A program made the translations under genes and the position numbers. Source: Plotosus lineatus (Eukaryota; Chordata; Actinopteri; Siluriformes; Plotosidae). From it: DNA of 64,000 nt. Location: positions 12,657,226-12,721,225 of the forward strand of contig CM045737.1 in the NCBI GenBank assembly GCA_024760905.1, in the 5' to 3' direction. This document shows positions 22,131 through 31,862 of this stretch, in pieces. The notes beneath the pieces were generated by a model that was not told the origin of the DNA, did no database searches, and worked only from the letters and a program-made list of their open reading frames with translations. Position 1 is the stretch's first letter; the number at the start of each line of letters is the position of its first letter.

Positions 22131-22200
22131 GGTGCTGGATCATTGATCCCAAGGTTGGGTGTTCAAGCCCCACTCTCAATAGGTTGTCACTGTTACCGGC
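22131..22200 (+). repeat. 70-bp direct duplicate of 21924-21993
   Basis: Starts ggtgctggatca and ends ttaccggc in both copies. The only difference I see is cactgatc against cattgatc. Confidence 0.92.
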
Positions 22201-22219
22201 AATTTGTAACAGCCAGTTG

Positions 22220-22374
22220 CTAATATGGAAGAAATCAGTTTACCCATAGTAAATGCACATAAGCAAAGGGAGGACATGCAAACTCCACATGGAAATGCCT
22301 GAGCCTGGGATTCGAACCCATGACCTTCTTCCTGCAAGGTGGATGTGCTAACCATTATGCCACCATGCCACCCT
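22220..22374 (-). mobile_element. SINE-C fragment
   Basis: The reverse complement has the tRNA head gcatggtggcataatggtta, B-box-like gggttcgaatcc, and a tgtggagtttgcatgtcc block, which occur in a widespread fish tRNA SINE. The 3' part is lost. Confidence 0.75.
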
Positions 22375-22700
22375 TTATTAAATCTAACATATACTGTATA
22401 CTAAACAAACGTTCAGGGCATCAGTTAGAGATGTGAGAAGGGCGTGAAAAGGTGATTGTAAAGGGGACGTATGATTGAAGCAATAAATGTGAAGCAGGTT
22501 GTGGTGAAAACAATCATCAGAACACTGTCAGAGTACAGTAAAATTAGATTTACCATAAGCACAGTGCTGGAATAAAACTATCTAATGTTGAGAGCCTGGG
22601 TTATTTAAATGGAGCATTTTGATCATAAACGGCTGATTTCAGAGTCAGATTATGCGACGTTAATAGCGCCTACTAAAGGCGTTATTACTTGAATAATCAT
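22375..22700. other. unassigned sequence
   Basis: No gene or repeat recognised. Confidence 0.5.
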
Positions 22701-22702
22701 AT

Positions 22703-23022
22703 TTTTGAGGGAGCATAGTGATATAGTGTTTAGGAAGACGTCTCTGGGTTCACACCTCATGGCTAACTGGGGCCTTTCTATGTGGAATTCAGACATGTTC
22801 TTCCTGTGCTTGCATGACTATCCTCAAACAGTCCAAAACCATGTGCATTCGCTGAACTGGGCGATTTTAATTGCCCCTCGGTGTAGACGTGAGTGTGAAT
22901 GGTTGTTTGAGTCTGTTATCCTCTCAATAGACTTGTTCAGCTCTCACCCGAAGTCAGCCGGGATTGACTCCGGCTTTTCCGTGACCCTGATGGGCAAGCT
23001 GTATAAATGATGGATGAGTAGA
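22703..23022 (+). mobile_element. SINE-C, degraded
   Basis: Head gagggagcatagtgatatag, then atgtggaattcagacatgtt, the aaacagtccaaaaccatgtg block, a gtgagtgtgaatggttg block, and a tail ending gctgtataaatgatggatg. An old copy. Confidence 0.7.
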
Positions 23023-23856
23023 TTTTCTTTGAAGAAACCTGGAAACCTCAGCGGTCTGAACTGATCATGAACATTTTCAATCATCAGAATAAATTGAGGA
23101 AAGTCACGGCATGCACAAGTCTAAATATCTTTCCTTGTGTATCTGTGGACATATCTTCTCAAAATAAGCTGTTGATTTAAGCTGCTGGCACTAATTATGG
23201 CTTTGACCTCGAGTGACCTTTAACTTTCATGTCAGTTCGGTCAACAGAGTTTGGAGTCCTGAGATATGAGAACGAGAATATCCTGACTTTGATGCCCACT
23301 GATATACAGCCATGAAGGTGACTTTGTCACGGTGGGAAAATCTTGTCTTTTAAGCAGCACTTATAAGCTTAGTGAGTTGACAGGAAAATTGATACCAGCC
23401 TAATAAAAGCTTATCTGAGCTTTGGAGCGGACTACAGATAGGATGTGGGCTTCTTTGAGGTCATGTTTATAGGCTTCAGCTGCAAAGCCATGCATCCTTC
23501 GGCCAGAGTGCGATTATGAAACAGGATCCATTTGATCTTACGTTTATTTATTTGGTGGCTTTTGTTGCACCTCATAATTTTGACACAACATAACCTTGTT
23601 TAGAAAGATTGTTCTCATTAGGTTTGTGAATCAACCATCGTTGCGTGGATGACAGCTTTATATAAACAGAACAGAGTCTGTACAAATGACAAGTCATGGA
23701 GAAGATTGGATGTCTTGATCAGAAACAGAACATTGAAGACAGCTGGCAGAGCAGAACCTGTTGCTGGGAAACAAAAAGAGAAAAAAAAATTCAAAATAAA
23801 TAAACTGTAAAAAGTGAATCATTCATGAACAGTTGTACATAATTGAACACGGTGTT
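23023..23856. other. no recognisable feature (about 0.8 kb)
   Basis: No supported coding frame. Possibly unique sequence. Confidence 0.5.
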
Positions 23857-24180
23857 AGCATCCACTCAGCTATACTGATGACACACATCTGTAAGTTTCA
23901 GCCAAACCAGATGACAGACAAAAGTTTAATAAAGTTGAGAGTTGTTTAAACGCCACTGTGTTCTGAGTAACGTCCTTCAACTTAAATCCAGCAAGTCCAC
24001 AAGCAGCTCAGACGAGGCATTTTTGATTATATAGTAAGTCTTGAAAGCCTATGCGCAGCAGTCAAAAGGCTTTGGTGTGATTATTGAAGGCAGGCTGAAG
24101 GATATCCTTTCAAAAACAACCTCAGATGCAACGATGAGATATGTTTGCAGTGTTGGTCCATTAAAAACTAAGGTATGCCT
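23857..24180 (+). pseudogene. L2/CR1-like LINE reverse transcriptase remnant
   Basis: Reads YTDDTHL followed, after a stop, by VSAKPDD and NKVESCLN. This resembles the motif C region of L2/CR1-type RT (Y.DDTQLY.S.KPDD...L..CL). The first Asp of the ADD box is kept but the preceding Ala is Thr. About 100 codons downstream are frame-broken. The clade call is tentative. Confidence 0.5.
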
Positions 24181-24621
24181 TTATTACCTCTTTATTACTT
24201 TTTTGAGCGGTGGGGGCAGGGTGGAGACTCATGCACATCCCCCTACTTCATATAAAGTGGCTTCAGGGTGTTAAAGAGAAAGTGTCACCAGTTGGGCATG
24301 TGCACTCGGGCCTGGCCACTCTTCATTAGAAATCTCACCTCTCTCTTTGCTGTTACACAACTGAGAGGAAATGGCTGACAGACAGTCAGTTGTATATAAG
24401 CAGCTCTTTTTAAGCCTCTGCCATGTAGAAAATTCCTCATTCTTCATTTACAGGGATCCCTCACTTTCATCCGTCACTTTTTTAATGGGGACCGAGACCC
24501 CCCACCCCCCCATGACCACAATTTCCACGATGTAGGATTGACACACACCCCCCCCCCCCCCCGACGTATACGTATATGTATATGTTTATATAATACCATT
24601 ATATAATAAATACATATTCAA

Positions 24622-24881
24622 CTCTGTCTGTCTGTCTTCCTTTCGGCTTTTTCCCTTTTACTCGAAAGTCGCCACAGCGAATCATCTGATTCGCACATTT
24701 GATTTGGCAGAGGTTTTTACGTCGGATGCCCTTCCTGACACAACCCTTTTAGCAAGGGACAGAAACACGCTGACGACTTTGCAGCCTACTCTTTACGAAA
24801 GTCAGCAATGGTTCTTTTACATGCCTCTCACCATAGACAGTGAGAGACATGGCCCGCCTTTGATAACCCAGTTAGCTGCAC
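24622..24881 (-). mobile_element. SINE-B, 5'-truncated, inside M3
   Basis: Has the RTE-type 3' half (ctttcggctttttcccttt, then tcggatgcccttcctgac) and part of the body to gttagctgcac. The tRNA head is missing, as expected from incomplete reverse transcription. M3 sequence resumes directly at tataaatgcttataat. Confidence 0.85.
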
Positions 24882-24967
24882 TATAAATGCTTATAATAAC
24901 AATTAAACATTCAAAAATAATGCATAAGATGTAAATAAAATATAAATACATACACGCATACAGACAC

Positions 24968-24973
24968 GCGCGA

Positions 24974-25028
<55 letters not shown>
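24968..25028. repeat. (CA)n microsatellite inside M3
   Basis: About 60 bp of CA, within the region that reads tacacacacatctac in the M3 copy at 46440. Confidence 0.95.
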
Positions 25029-25030
<2 letters not shown>

Positions 25031-25056
25031 TGCGCTCGCACACACTTAGATACACA

Positions 25057-26162
25057 CCGTCAGCCTTCTTACGAAATTAATCACCAGAGCCTTTTTCATA
25101 GCCTGGAGTTTTCGTAAGTAGAGGCGCATTTTACATGTAAAGCGCGTGATTCGTTCCAAGGCTCACAAGACGACCCCATAAACCCTTTAAAAATGATAAA
25201 AGTACACCAATTTTGTATGAAATATATGTTAAAAGTAAAAGAAAATTATTTATTAAACCATTTAAACATTTTATTAATATATTAAACTATTTTATTAACA
25301 TATTTATTAATTAAACAATTATTAAACATTTTTATTAACCAAACCAAACAATACTAAACGTTATTAAGCATTTGTGATGCGCTCCGCCAAGTGCTGGCGG
25401 CGATGCGGTGGACACCGGAGCTTTTGGGGCGGAACGCGGCTTGTCCGGACGTCCTATCTGTCAAGCAGCCAAGTGCACTTTGAAAACTTGTTTAGTGTTC
25501 AACATTTACTCGTTTGCTTGAGGGATCGGAGGTCGGACGAGCCGCGCCCCGTATCGGGGGCGCTGGTGTCAGTTGCGACGTCACCCACACTCAGCGGAGC
25601 GTGCCATATTTGTGGCTTCACCGAAGACACTGGAGCTTTTGAGACGGGGCACGGCTTGTCCGGACCTCTGATCTGTCATGCAGGCAAGTGCGTTTTGAAC
25701 ACTTGTTTAGTACTCAACATTCACTCGTTTGCTTGAGGGATTAGAGGTCCGGATGAGCCACGTTTTGCCCGCATTCAGCTGAGCACGCCACATTTATTGA
25801 ACATTTACTGAATTAAACAACTTAAAAAATGAAAAATTAGCTGCATGAAGCACTCTCAAAAAACTCACGAACCAATAGTACAGCTCTCCTTTACGCGTGT
25901 GACAAACAAGCATTATAAGTACAGTACTATGGCGATTCAGCTCCCTCCTGGCCAATAGGAGGCCAATGGGAGGCCAGCGGGGCGGGGATGTTGGGAGACA
26001 GCCAATGAGAGAGCAACTTGCACATTGTTTGAATGTTTGAATGGCGCATTTGGTGCTTTTCGTAAGAAGTTCTTTCGTATACAGAGGACAAAAATTTAGG
26101 AAAATGTTTTCGTATACTGGATTTTTTGTATTCAGGGGTTTTCTTAAGAAGGGGGCCGACTG
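25057..26162. mobile_element. M2 MITE inside M3
   Basis: Left end cagccttcttacgaaatta, right end ggggccgactg with TA (26163-26164). It shares the tacgaaa terminal theme with the M2 copy at 60547-61529. The interior has a GC-rich block with two tandem copies (about 25408-25530 and 25622-25745) and a gccaat/ggggcgggg block at 25946-26005. The long open frame at 25374-25736 is a chance result of GC-rich repeat sequence. Confidence 0.75.
25408..25745. repeat. tandem GC-rich duplication in M2
   Basis: Two units share a cggagcttttg/tggagcttttg start, cggcttgtccgga, atctgtca, aacacttgtttag-like sequence and cactcgtttgcttgaggga. Unit spacing is about 214 bp. Related sequence occurs in the other M2 copy at 61150-61330. 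Confidence 0.8.
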
Positions 26163-26520
26163 TAGTTTTATTGGGGGTTCAGGTTGTTGGGGATTTTTTT
26201 GTTTGTTTGTTTGTTTGGTTGTTTTTTTTTTTTTGTTGTTTTTTTTTTGCACAATTGGAATTGTTTTGCGTCATTTTCCTTAACGTTTCCCCTATTTTTA
26301 TTTTTCCTTAATTTACTTATTTTTTGATTAATATTTTCGAAAAACCCGCAATGCACTGAAGCCACAGAAACTGAAGCACGAAGTAACGAGGGATCACTGT
26401 CCATTCATTTTTTTCTCTCCTCCTTCATCAGCGTTTCTGGATTTAAAGGGATGATGTGGTGAAAGTAGTGACCATTCCAAGAATAAGCCGGTGAACATTT
26501 GGTTTCCTCAAAGTCAAATT

Positions 26521-26854
26521 TCATTCAATCATCCATTTTCCTGAACTGCTTGATCCTAATTGGGGTTGCGGGAGGCTGGCAGCCATCTCAGCCGACTCTG
26601 GGTGAAAGCAGAGTACAGCTCGGCAGGCCATCACAGGGCGGAAACACGCTGACAGCTATGCAGCTACTCTTGACGAAAATGAGCAATGGTTCTCTAACCC
26701 GAACCTCACAACATAGACAGTGAGAGACATGGCCGGCCTTTGATAACCCAGTTAGCTGCACTGGGGGGACAGTGACAACCCATTGAAAGTGGGGCTTGAA
26801 CCCCCAACCTTGGGATCAGTGATCCAGCACTTTTACCACCAGGACACCACTGCC
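26521..26854 (-). mobile_element. SINE-A
   Basis: Tail at left (cttgatcctaattggggttg), head at right (ccaggacaccactgcc), B box gggcttgaaccccc. Body intact. No clear target duplication seen. Confidence 0.82.
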
Positions 26855-27147
26855 TGAAGTCCTATTTCTTATTTGAAAAAGGCCGGATTTATTTCAAGAC
26901 ATTTGAGTGGTTAAACTAAATTATTAATTGTCGTTTGAGCCCAGACAACAAAAGATAGACTCAGTTTGTAAAGTTTTCGCTTCATAATGACTGATGTGTG
27001 AATTTCCTGTGGTGCTTACAAAAGAAACTTTTGGGATCAATCTACGCATGCATGACTGGTGCCTGAGCTCTTTAGTAATGAGCCACTAATGCTGGCATAA
27101 CCTTTCCTCACCCATTCTTTATCCTCTTATCATTCTCTTATCATCTC

Positions 27148-27178
<31 letters not shown>

Positions 27179-28208
27179 CGCTCTCTCTCTTTCCCTGCCA
27201 GTTTCAGATGGGTACAGCCAAAATAGAACTGTTTATTTGACTAAGATTCACCATCTGTACCGGTGGACAGTCTGTACATATCTACCCTGGAATTTCCCCT
27301 TATCAGGCAAGCGTGATGTCATTGCAATTAATTTATCCAAAAAAGGACGATAGGTACGTTTATCATCGGCATCACCTTCACGTTCTTCATCAAAACACAG
27401 GGGTGGAGGTTTTTGTTTTTTTCTGAAGCTGTACCTTTATGTGTGTGATACTAAGCTACGCATACTCCATCACCTCAGGGAGTAACTACACTCCTGCTAA
27501 CTAAAGAATTACTATATGGAGAAGGACCACATCCATCTCGCTCTTGCACCTCGAGAACCACTAAGCAATAGGAAAGCAGTCTTACCGCGTTATGAAAGCA
27601 TTTGGAAGCGCTGAGTCATTGAGGGGTTGCATCCAAGCTGCTGATCTGTTTTATAGAACGAGGTATACTGTATATTACAAGGGTTTACACTGACATGTTT
27701 TTACACCACATTTTTGCACGATTAGCTCTCTTGACTATAAAATGAGTAATATCCAGGTGGAGTAGTTGCATCACTGTGGTTTAACCCGGTGGTCAAGTGG
27801 TTTGCAAGGGTATGAAGATCAAATAACACTTGTGTTGGGATTTAGGTTATTATGCTATTAAAGCATGGTTGCGTTGAAATGTCAGATCGCAGGTCATACA
27901 GATAACTGTGTGTGGTAACACCTGAAACTCAGCATCTCCACTGTTTACTCATCCATAACTAGAGGACTGATGAAAAAGAGCTGTGTGCTCTGGATCGTGT
28001 AGCTGATTGAAACACAGCTTGGCGGGTCTTGCTTTCCTCTTAAGGACTTGGCTGCTCAAAGTAAATCTTATGGCACTGAGCCATGAAACGCAGAAACTTT
28101 CTGTTTGTTTTGTCAGAGGGATCATACCCTAGTGGCCGTTCCTCAAATAAACTGTTCAGGCACAGCGGTACATACAGAAAGTTCTATGAGCGTTGGATAT
28201 CTGTGCAT

Positions 28209-28211
<3 letters not shown>
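26855..28211. other. no recognisable gene; (CT)n at 27147-27189
   Basis: About 1.3 kb without a known repeat apart from a CT array. The open frame at 28083-28277 runs into a GT array and has no supporting feature. Possibly unique sequence. Confidence 0.55.

Positions 28212-28254
<43 letters not shown>
28212..28254. repeat. (GT)n microsatellite
   Basis: About 42 bp of TG. Confidence 0.95.
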
Positions 28255-28257
<3 letters not shown>

Positions 28258-28377
28258 CCAATGTAGTATTTTCTTAGTTGGCATTTTTTTCTTATACATA
28301 CTACCAGTCAAAGGTTTTAGAACACCCCCATTATTTATTTGTTTGTTTGTTTACATGTCTCAGTGTAGACTTTCATC

Positions 28378-28720
28378 GGGGCAGTGGTGGTCTAGTGGTA
28401 TAGGGCGCTGGATTGCTGATCCAAAGGTTGGGGATTCAAGTCCCACTCTCCACAAGGTTGTCACTGTCCCTCCCAGTGCAGCTAACTGGGTTATCAAAGG
28501 CGGGCCATGTCTCTGACTGTCTATGGTGTAAAGAACCATTGCTGACTTTCGTAAGGAGTAGGCTGCAAAGTCGTCAGCATGTTTCTGTCCCTTGCTAAAA
28601 AGGGTTGTGACAGGAAGGGCATCCGACGTAAAAACCTCTGCCAAATCAAACTTGCGAATCAGATGATTCGCTGTGGCGACTCCCGAGTAAAACGGAAAAA
28701 GCCGAAAGGAAGACAGACAG
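28378..28720 (+). mobile_element. SINE-B, full length, inside SINE-A
   Basis: Head ggggcagtggtggtctagtgg, B box ggattcaagtccc, body, then ctaaaaagggttgtgacagg, the RTE 5' motif, tgattcgctgtggcgac and gccgaaaggaagacagacag. The duplication tgtagactttcatc at 28364-28377 and 28721-28734 is perfect (14 bp), so this is recent. Confidence 0.92.
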
Positions 28721-28867
28721 TGTAGACTTTCATCAAGAAAAGCTGCATAGCCGTCAGCATGTTTATGCCCTGGGATGGCCTGGCGAGCTGTCCAGGGTGT
28801 ACTATGCTCTCTCGCCCAGAGTCGGCTGAGATGGGCACTAGCCTACCCATGACCCTAATTAGGATTA

Positions 28868-29168
28868 GAAGGTAAAGTCCTTTGAAATTTTTACACCCGG
28901 GCCATAGTGGTTCATCAGGCCGATGCTTATTCCTGGTTTCCATAGTGTGAAGCTACTGGGAGTTCAACTCCTCCTCAATGGGACGCTGGTCCATCGCAGG
29001 TTACCTTCCCAGTATATTTTTACTGGTAGCCATGGGTGAACAGAGGAATACTTGTGGTTAAGATCCTGCCCAGGGGTCTTAGCACAGTGGGGGTCTAACT
29101 GGGATTTGAACACACAACCTTCTGATCATGAGCCCAGCACCCTTACCACTACACCACCGGCCCCACCG
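28868..29168 (-). mobile_element. SINE-D inside SINE-A
   Basis: The reverse complement starts with the tRNA-like head ggccggtggtgtagtggtaa, gggtgctgggctcatgatc and B box tgtgttcaaatccc. The flanking duplication ttaggatta at 28859-28867 and 29169-29177 is perfect. It is the only copy in the window. A short second half (ccatcgcaggttacc region) is of unknown origin. Confidence 0.78.
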
Positions 29169-29267
29169 TTAGGATTAAGCGGTTCAGAAAATGAATGAAT
29201 GTATGACATCTCAGTGTACTCTGAAATATAAGTGTAGAACAATAATCAAATAAAACAGTCATGAATA

Positions 29268-29332
29268 AAAGAAGAAGAAGAAGAAGAAGAAGAAGAAGAA
29301 GAAGAAGAAGAAGAAGAAGAAGAAAAAGAAAT
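29268..29332. repeat. (GAA)n microsatellite
   Basis: About 60 bp of GAA/AAG. The RTE and SINE-B tails end in the same triplet, so it may be an expanded retroposon tail. Confidence 0.92.
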
Positions 29333-29517
29333 CATTGAACTGTTCTGTTGAATACAAATTTTTTCACTCATTAAAGTTACCACGTTTTGCAAGTATTCAT
29401 GCTGAAAACACTCTTGAAATCCTTTCAACAGTTAAAATCAAATGCCATTGCAGAAGTTCTTCTTGTGTTGCAGAAATTTCCAGAAATGTGCTAAATTTGT
29501 TTGGTTGCTTTGCCATT

Positions 29518-30074
29518 TTCATCATCCGTAAATCTCCTCTTTGGTCTTCCTCTAGGCCTTCTGCGTGGTAGTTCCAACCTGAGCATCCTACTGCCAATAT
29601 ACTCACTATCCCTCCTCTGTACATGTCCAAACCATCTCAATCTAGCCTCTCTGACTTTGTCTCCAAAACATCTAACATGTGCTGTCCTTCTGATGTACTC
29701 ATTCCTGATCCTATCCATCCTCGTTACTCCCAAAGAGAACCTCAACATTTCCATCTCTGCTACCTCCAGCTCTGCCTCCTGTCTCGTCCTCAGTGCCACT
29801 GTTTCTAAACCATACAACACCACTGGCCTCAACACCGTCCTGTACACTTTTCCTTTCATTCTTGCTGATACCCTCCTATCACACATCACACCGGACACTT
29901 TTCTCCAACCATTCCAACCTACCTGCACACACTTCTTCACCTCTTTTCCCACACTCTCCATTGCTCTGGATTGTTGAGCCTAAGTTCTTAAAATCCTCCA
30001 GCTTCCTTATCTCTGCTCCCTGTAACCTCACCGTTCCTCTTGGGTCCTTGTCGTTCACACACATGTATTCTGTT
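29518..30074 (-). mobile_element. RTE LINE fragment (R3), both ends missing
   Basis: Covers the C-terminal part of the RTE ORF. The minus strand reads GSTIQSNGECGK, then VSARMKGKVYRTVLRPV, the MLRFSLGVTRMDRIRNEYI stretch and RWFGHVQRRDSEYIGSRML. The RT palm and the 3' tail are both missing, so later deletions cut it at each side. Confidence 0.88.
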
Positions 30075-30730
30075 GGGATGCTGTGAATCTTTAAATAAAA
30101 GCAGAGTGCAATTATTTGCAAATCTCATAAGCCCAAACTGCATTTATAATGGAGTAAAAGAAACCAAATGTTGAAAATGAGGCATTTTCTCATCTGAAAA
30201 TATTATCGCATTTTGAATTTGTTGGCAGGAACATATCTCAAAAACAGGGCAAGCAAAAGCGGAAAAAAATAAGTGGCACAAAAAAAAAAAAAACCTCTGG
30301 AAGAACATTTTGCAGCTAATTCAGTTAATTGAAAACAGTTCAAAGACACGATGGGGAATTAAAAGAGCATCTAGGCAGGAACTCACCAGTTAACAAAGAA
30401 CTACATTTTCAGAATAATGTTCCTCAATTTAAAACAGGGCCCTATGATGGCGGGGCGAGCTGTCCAGGATGTACTCTGTCTTTGCCCAGAGTCGGTTGAA
30501 ATGTGAGCCAGCCTCCCCACAAACCTAATTAGGAATAAACAGTTCAGAAAGTTAATGAACAGATGACTTTAAAATAATCAATATAGGACCCGCATGATCT
30601 TCGATGCCTCAGGTGTCATTGTGCTAAAAACAGGCATGGATCTGTAATGGAAATCACTGCATGGGCTCAGGAACACTTCCAGAAATCATCAATGGGGTTG
30701 TAAAACTTTTGACTGGTTGTGTATATTACC
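30075..30730 (+). mobile_element. Tc1-c remnant, interrupted by a SINE-A tail
   Basis: The sequence (aaacctctggaagaacattt, agctaattcagttaattg; later atggaaatcactgcatgg, aggaacacttccagaaatca) fits a fish Tc1-like family, near the transposase start and HTH. It ends at aaaacttttgactggttgt (30707-30725). A SINE-A tail splits it at 30437-30566. Confidence 0.5.
30437..30566 (+). mobile_element. SINE-A tail fragment
   Basis: Contains ggcgagctgtccaggatg, gcccagagtcggttg and the aacctaattaggaataaac tail. The 5' half is absent. Confidence 0.8.
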
Positions 30731-31039
30731 CAATCAATCATTAAAATGTCAAGTAAGATTTGTAATACAGTCCAAGTCATGTCAGAGATTACTTGATGTC
30801 TTTACGGGCCAGTGATAAGCCTGTGTTTTATTCTCAGTTATAGAAACCATATACAGTGGTACCTCACTTTATGAAAGTCTCACCAAACGAAAAATGCAGG
30901 TTATGAAATGCATTTTCCTTAAATTTTTGTCTCTGGATACGAAACAAGTTTACGTTACGAAAGCACCATCTTAAAAATTCAAACACGCAATTCAAACATT
31001 AAAACAATGCATGAGCTGCTCTCCCATCAATGACGTTCA

Positions 31040-31235
31040 AACATCCCAACCCGCTGGCTTGCCATTGGCTAGGAGGGATGATGCAGTTACCTCCCATTGC
31101 TTATCTCCCAAAATCCCGCCCTGCTGGCCTCCCATTGGCTAGGAGGGATGACACAGCTCCCACTTATTGGCTATTTCCCAACATCCCACCAGGCTTGCCT
31201 CCCATTGGCTAGGAGGGATGACGCAGCTCCATCCC
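31040..31235. repeat. three ~63-bp tandem units in M1
   Basis: Each unit contains cccattggctaggagggatgac (one has gccattggct) with cagctcc or cagttacc and an aacatccc/aaatccc step. In the opposite orientation these read agccaatggg, gtcatcc and gggcggg. Confidence 0.88.
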
Positions 31236-31374
31236 ATTAGCTATTATGGAGCTGTATCTACCATGATGCTTTTCGTGTAAAGTACAGCGTTACTGTTTTT
31301 TCATGCTTTATTTCTTCACTCCATAAACATTGGTAAGATTATAACTCTGCTAGGAAGACATGGTCAACATACGT

Positions 31375-31376
<2 letters not shown>

Positions 31377-31430
<54 letters not shown>
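31377..31430. repeat. (CA)n microsatellite in M1
   Basis: About 50 bp of CA then a GCGCGCG step. At the same internal place as the GT arrays at 39818 and 47127. Confidence 0.95.
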
Positions 31431-31432
<2 letters not shown>

Positions 31433-31737
31433 GCGCGCGAGTGTGATTTCTGGTGCGAGTCAGAAGAAGAAACAGGCTCGAGTTATATCATAAAGGAATA
31501 TGGCCAAATCCATCTACCATCGGTACGATATTGAAGCAGAAGGAGGTCTTAAGAGGTATGCTTTTATAATTTTAAAAGTGTTTATGGGGTAGTATTGGGA
31601 GCCTTGGAACGAATCACGTGTTTTACATGTAAAATGCGGTTCAATTTATGAAAAATGCAGGTTAAGAAAAAGGCACTATAACGGATTAATTTTGTAAAGT
31701 GAGGTACCACTGTATTGGATTAAAATGATTAAAATGC

Positions 31738-31862
31738 TGCCTTGCGGTGGCCTGCCAAGCTGTCCAGGTTCTACTCTTCCCTCTCGCAGAGTCGGCTGAG
31801 ATGGACACCAGCACCCCCATGACCCTAATTAGGATTAAGCCGTTCAGAAAATTAATGACTGA
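31738..31862 (+). mobile_element. SINE-A tail fragment
   Basis: Contains ggtggcctgccaagctgtcc, gcagagtcggctgagatgg and the gaccctaattaggattaag tail. Head absent. Confidence 0.8.

Larger units (their letters stand above)
21899..22210 (+). mobile_element. SINE-A head rearranged by inverted and direct duplication
   Basis: The head gggcagtcgtggcctgg and B box gttcaagcccc are present at 21899-21993. An inverted copy follows at 21994-22122 and a second direct copy at 22131-22200. The rest of the SINE body and tail is lost after ttaccggc. Confidence 0.85.
24451..26399. mobile_element. M3 MITE holding SINE-B and M2
   Basis: Left end tacagggatccctcacttt (TA at 24449-24450), right end gtaacgagggatcactg. 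The M3 body is split by a SINE-B (24622-24881) and an M2 element (25057-26162). It also holds a long CA array. The T-rich, TTTG-rich block at 26195-26260 is seen in other M3 copies (46550, 62780). Confidence 0.8.
28368..29200 (+). mobile_element. SINE-A, 5'-truncated, split by two other SINEs
   Basis: Begins within the body at gactttcatc (28368), continues at 28735 with aagaaaagctgcatagccgt, runs to the tail at 28867, and resumes at 29178 with agcggttcagaaaatgaatg. The gaps are a SINE-B (28378-28720) and a SINE-D (28868-29168). The head is missing. Confidence 0.85.
30854..31712. mobile_element. M1 MITE, complete, 859 bp
   Basis: The ends CAGTGGTACCTCACTTTA and reverse-complemented CAGTGGTACCTCACTTTAC are a near-perfect inverted repeat. 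TA flanks both sides (30852-30853, 31713-31714). The core has three tandem units of about 63 bp (31040-31235), each with attggct, a gatgacg/gatgaca motif and cccgcc-like boxes. It also holds a CA array (31377-31430). Non-coding; needs a Tc1/mariner or pogo transposase in trans. Confidence 0.88.

Noticed and set aside
25374..25736. 120-codon open frame in GC-rich sequence
   Set aside because: It lies within the tandem repeat of an M2 MITE, covers two repeat units and resembles no protein I know.
31040..31235. CRISPR-like direct repeats
   Set aside because: The ~63-bp units are adjacent, diverged copies within a TA-flanked MITE, with no separate spacers, and the DNA is eukaryotic.
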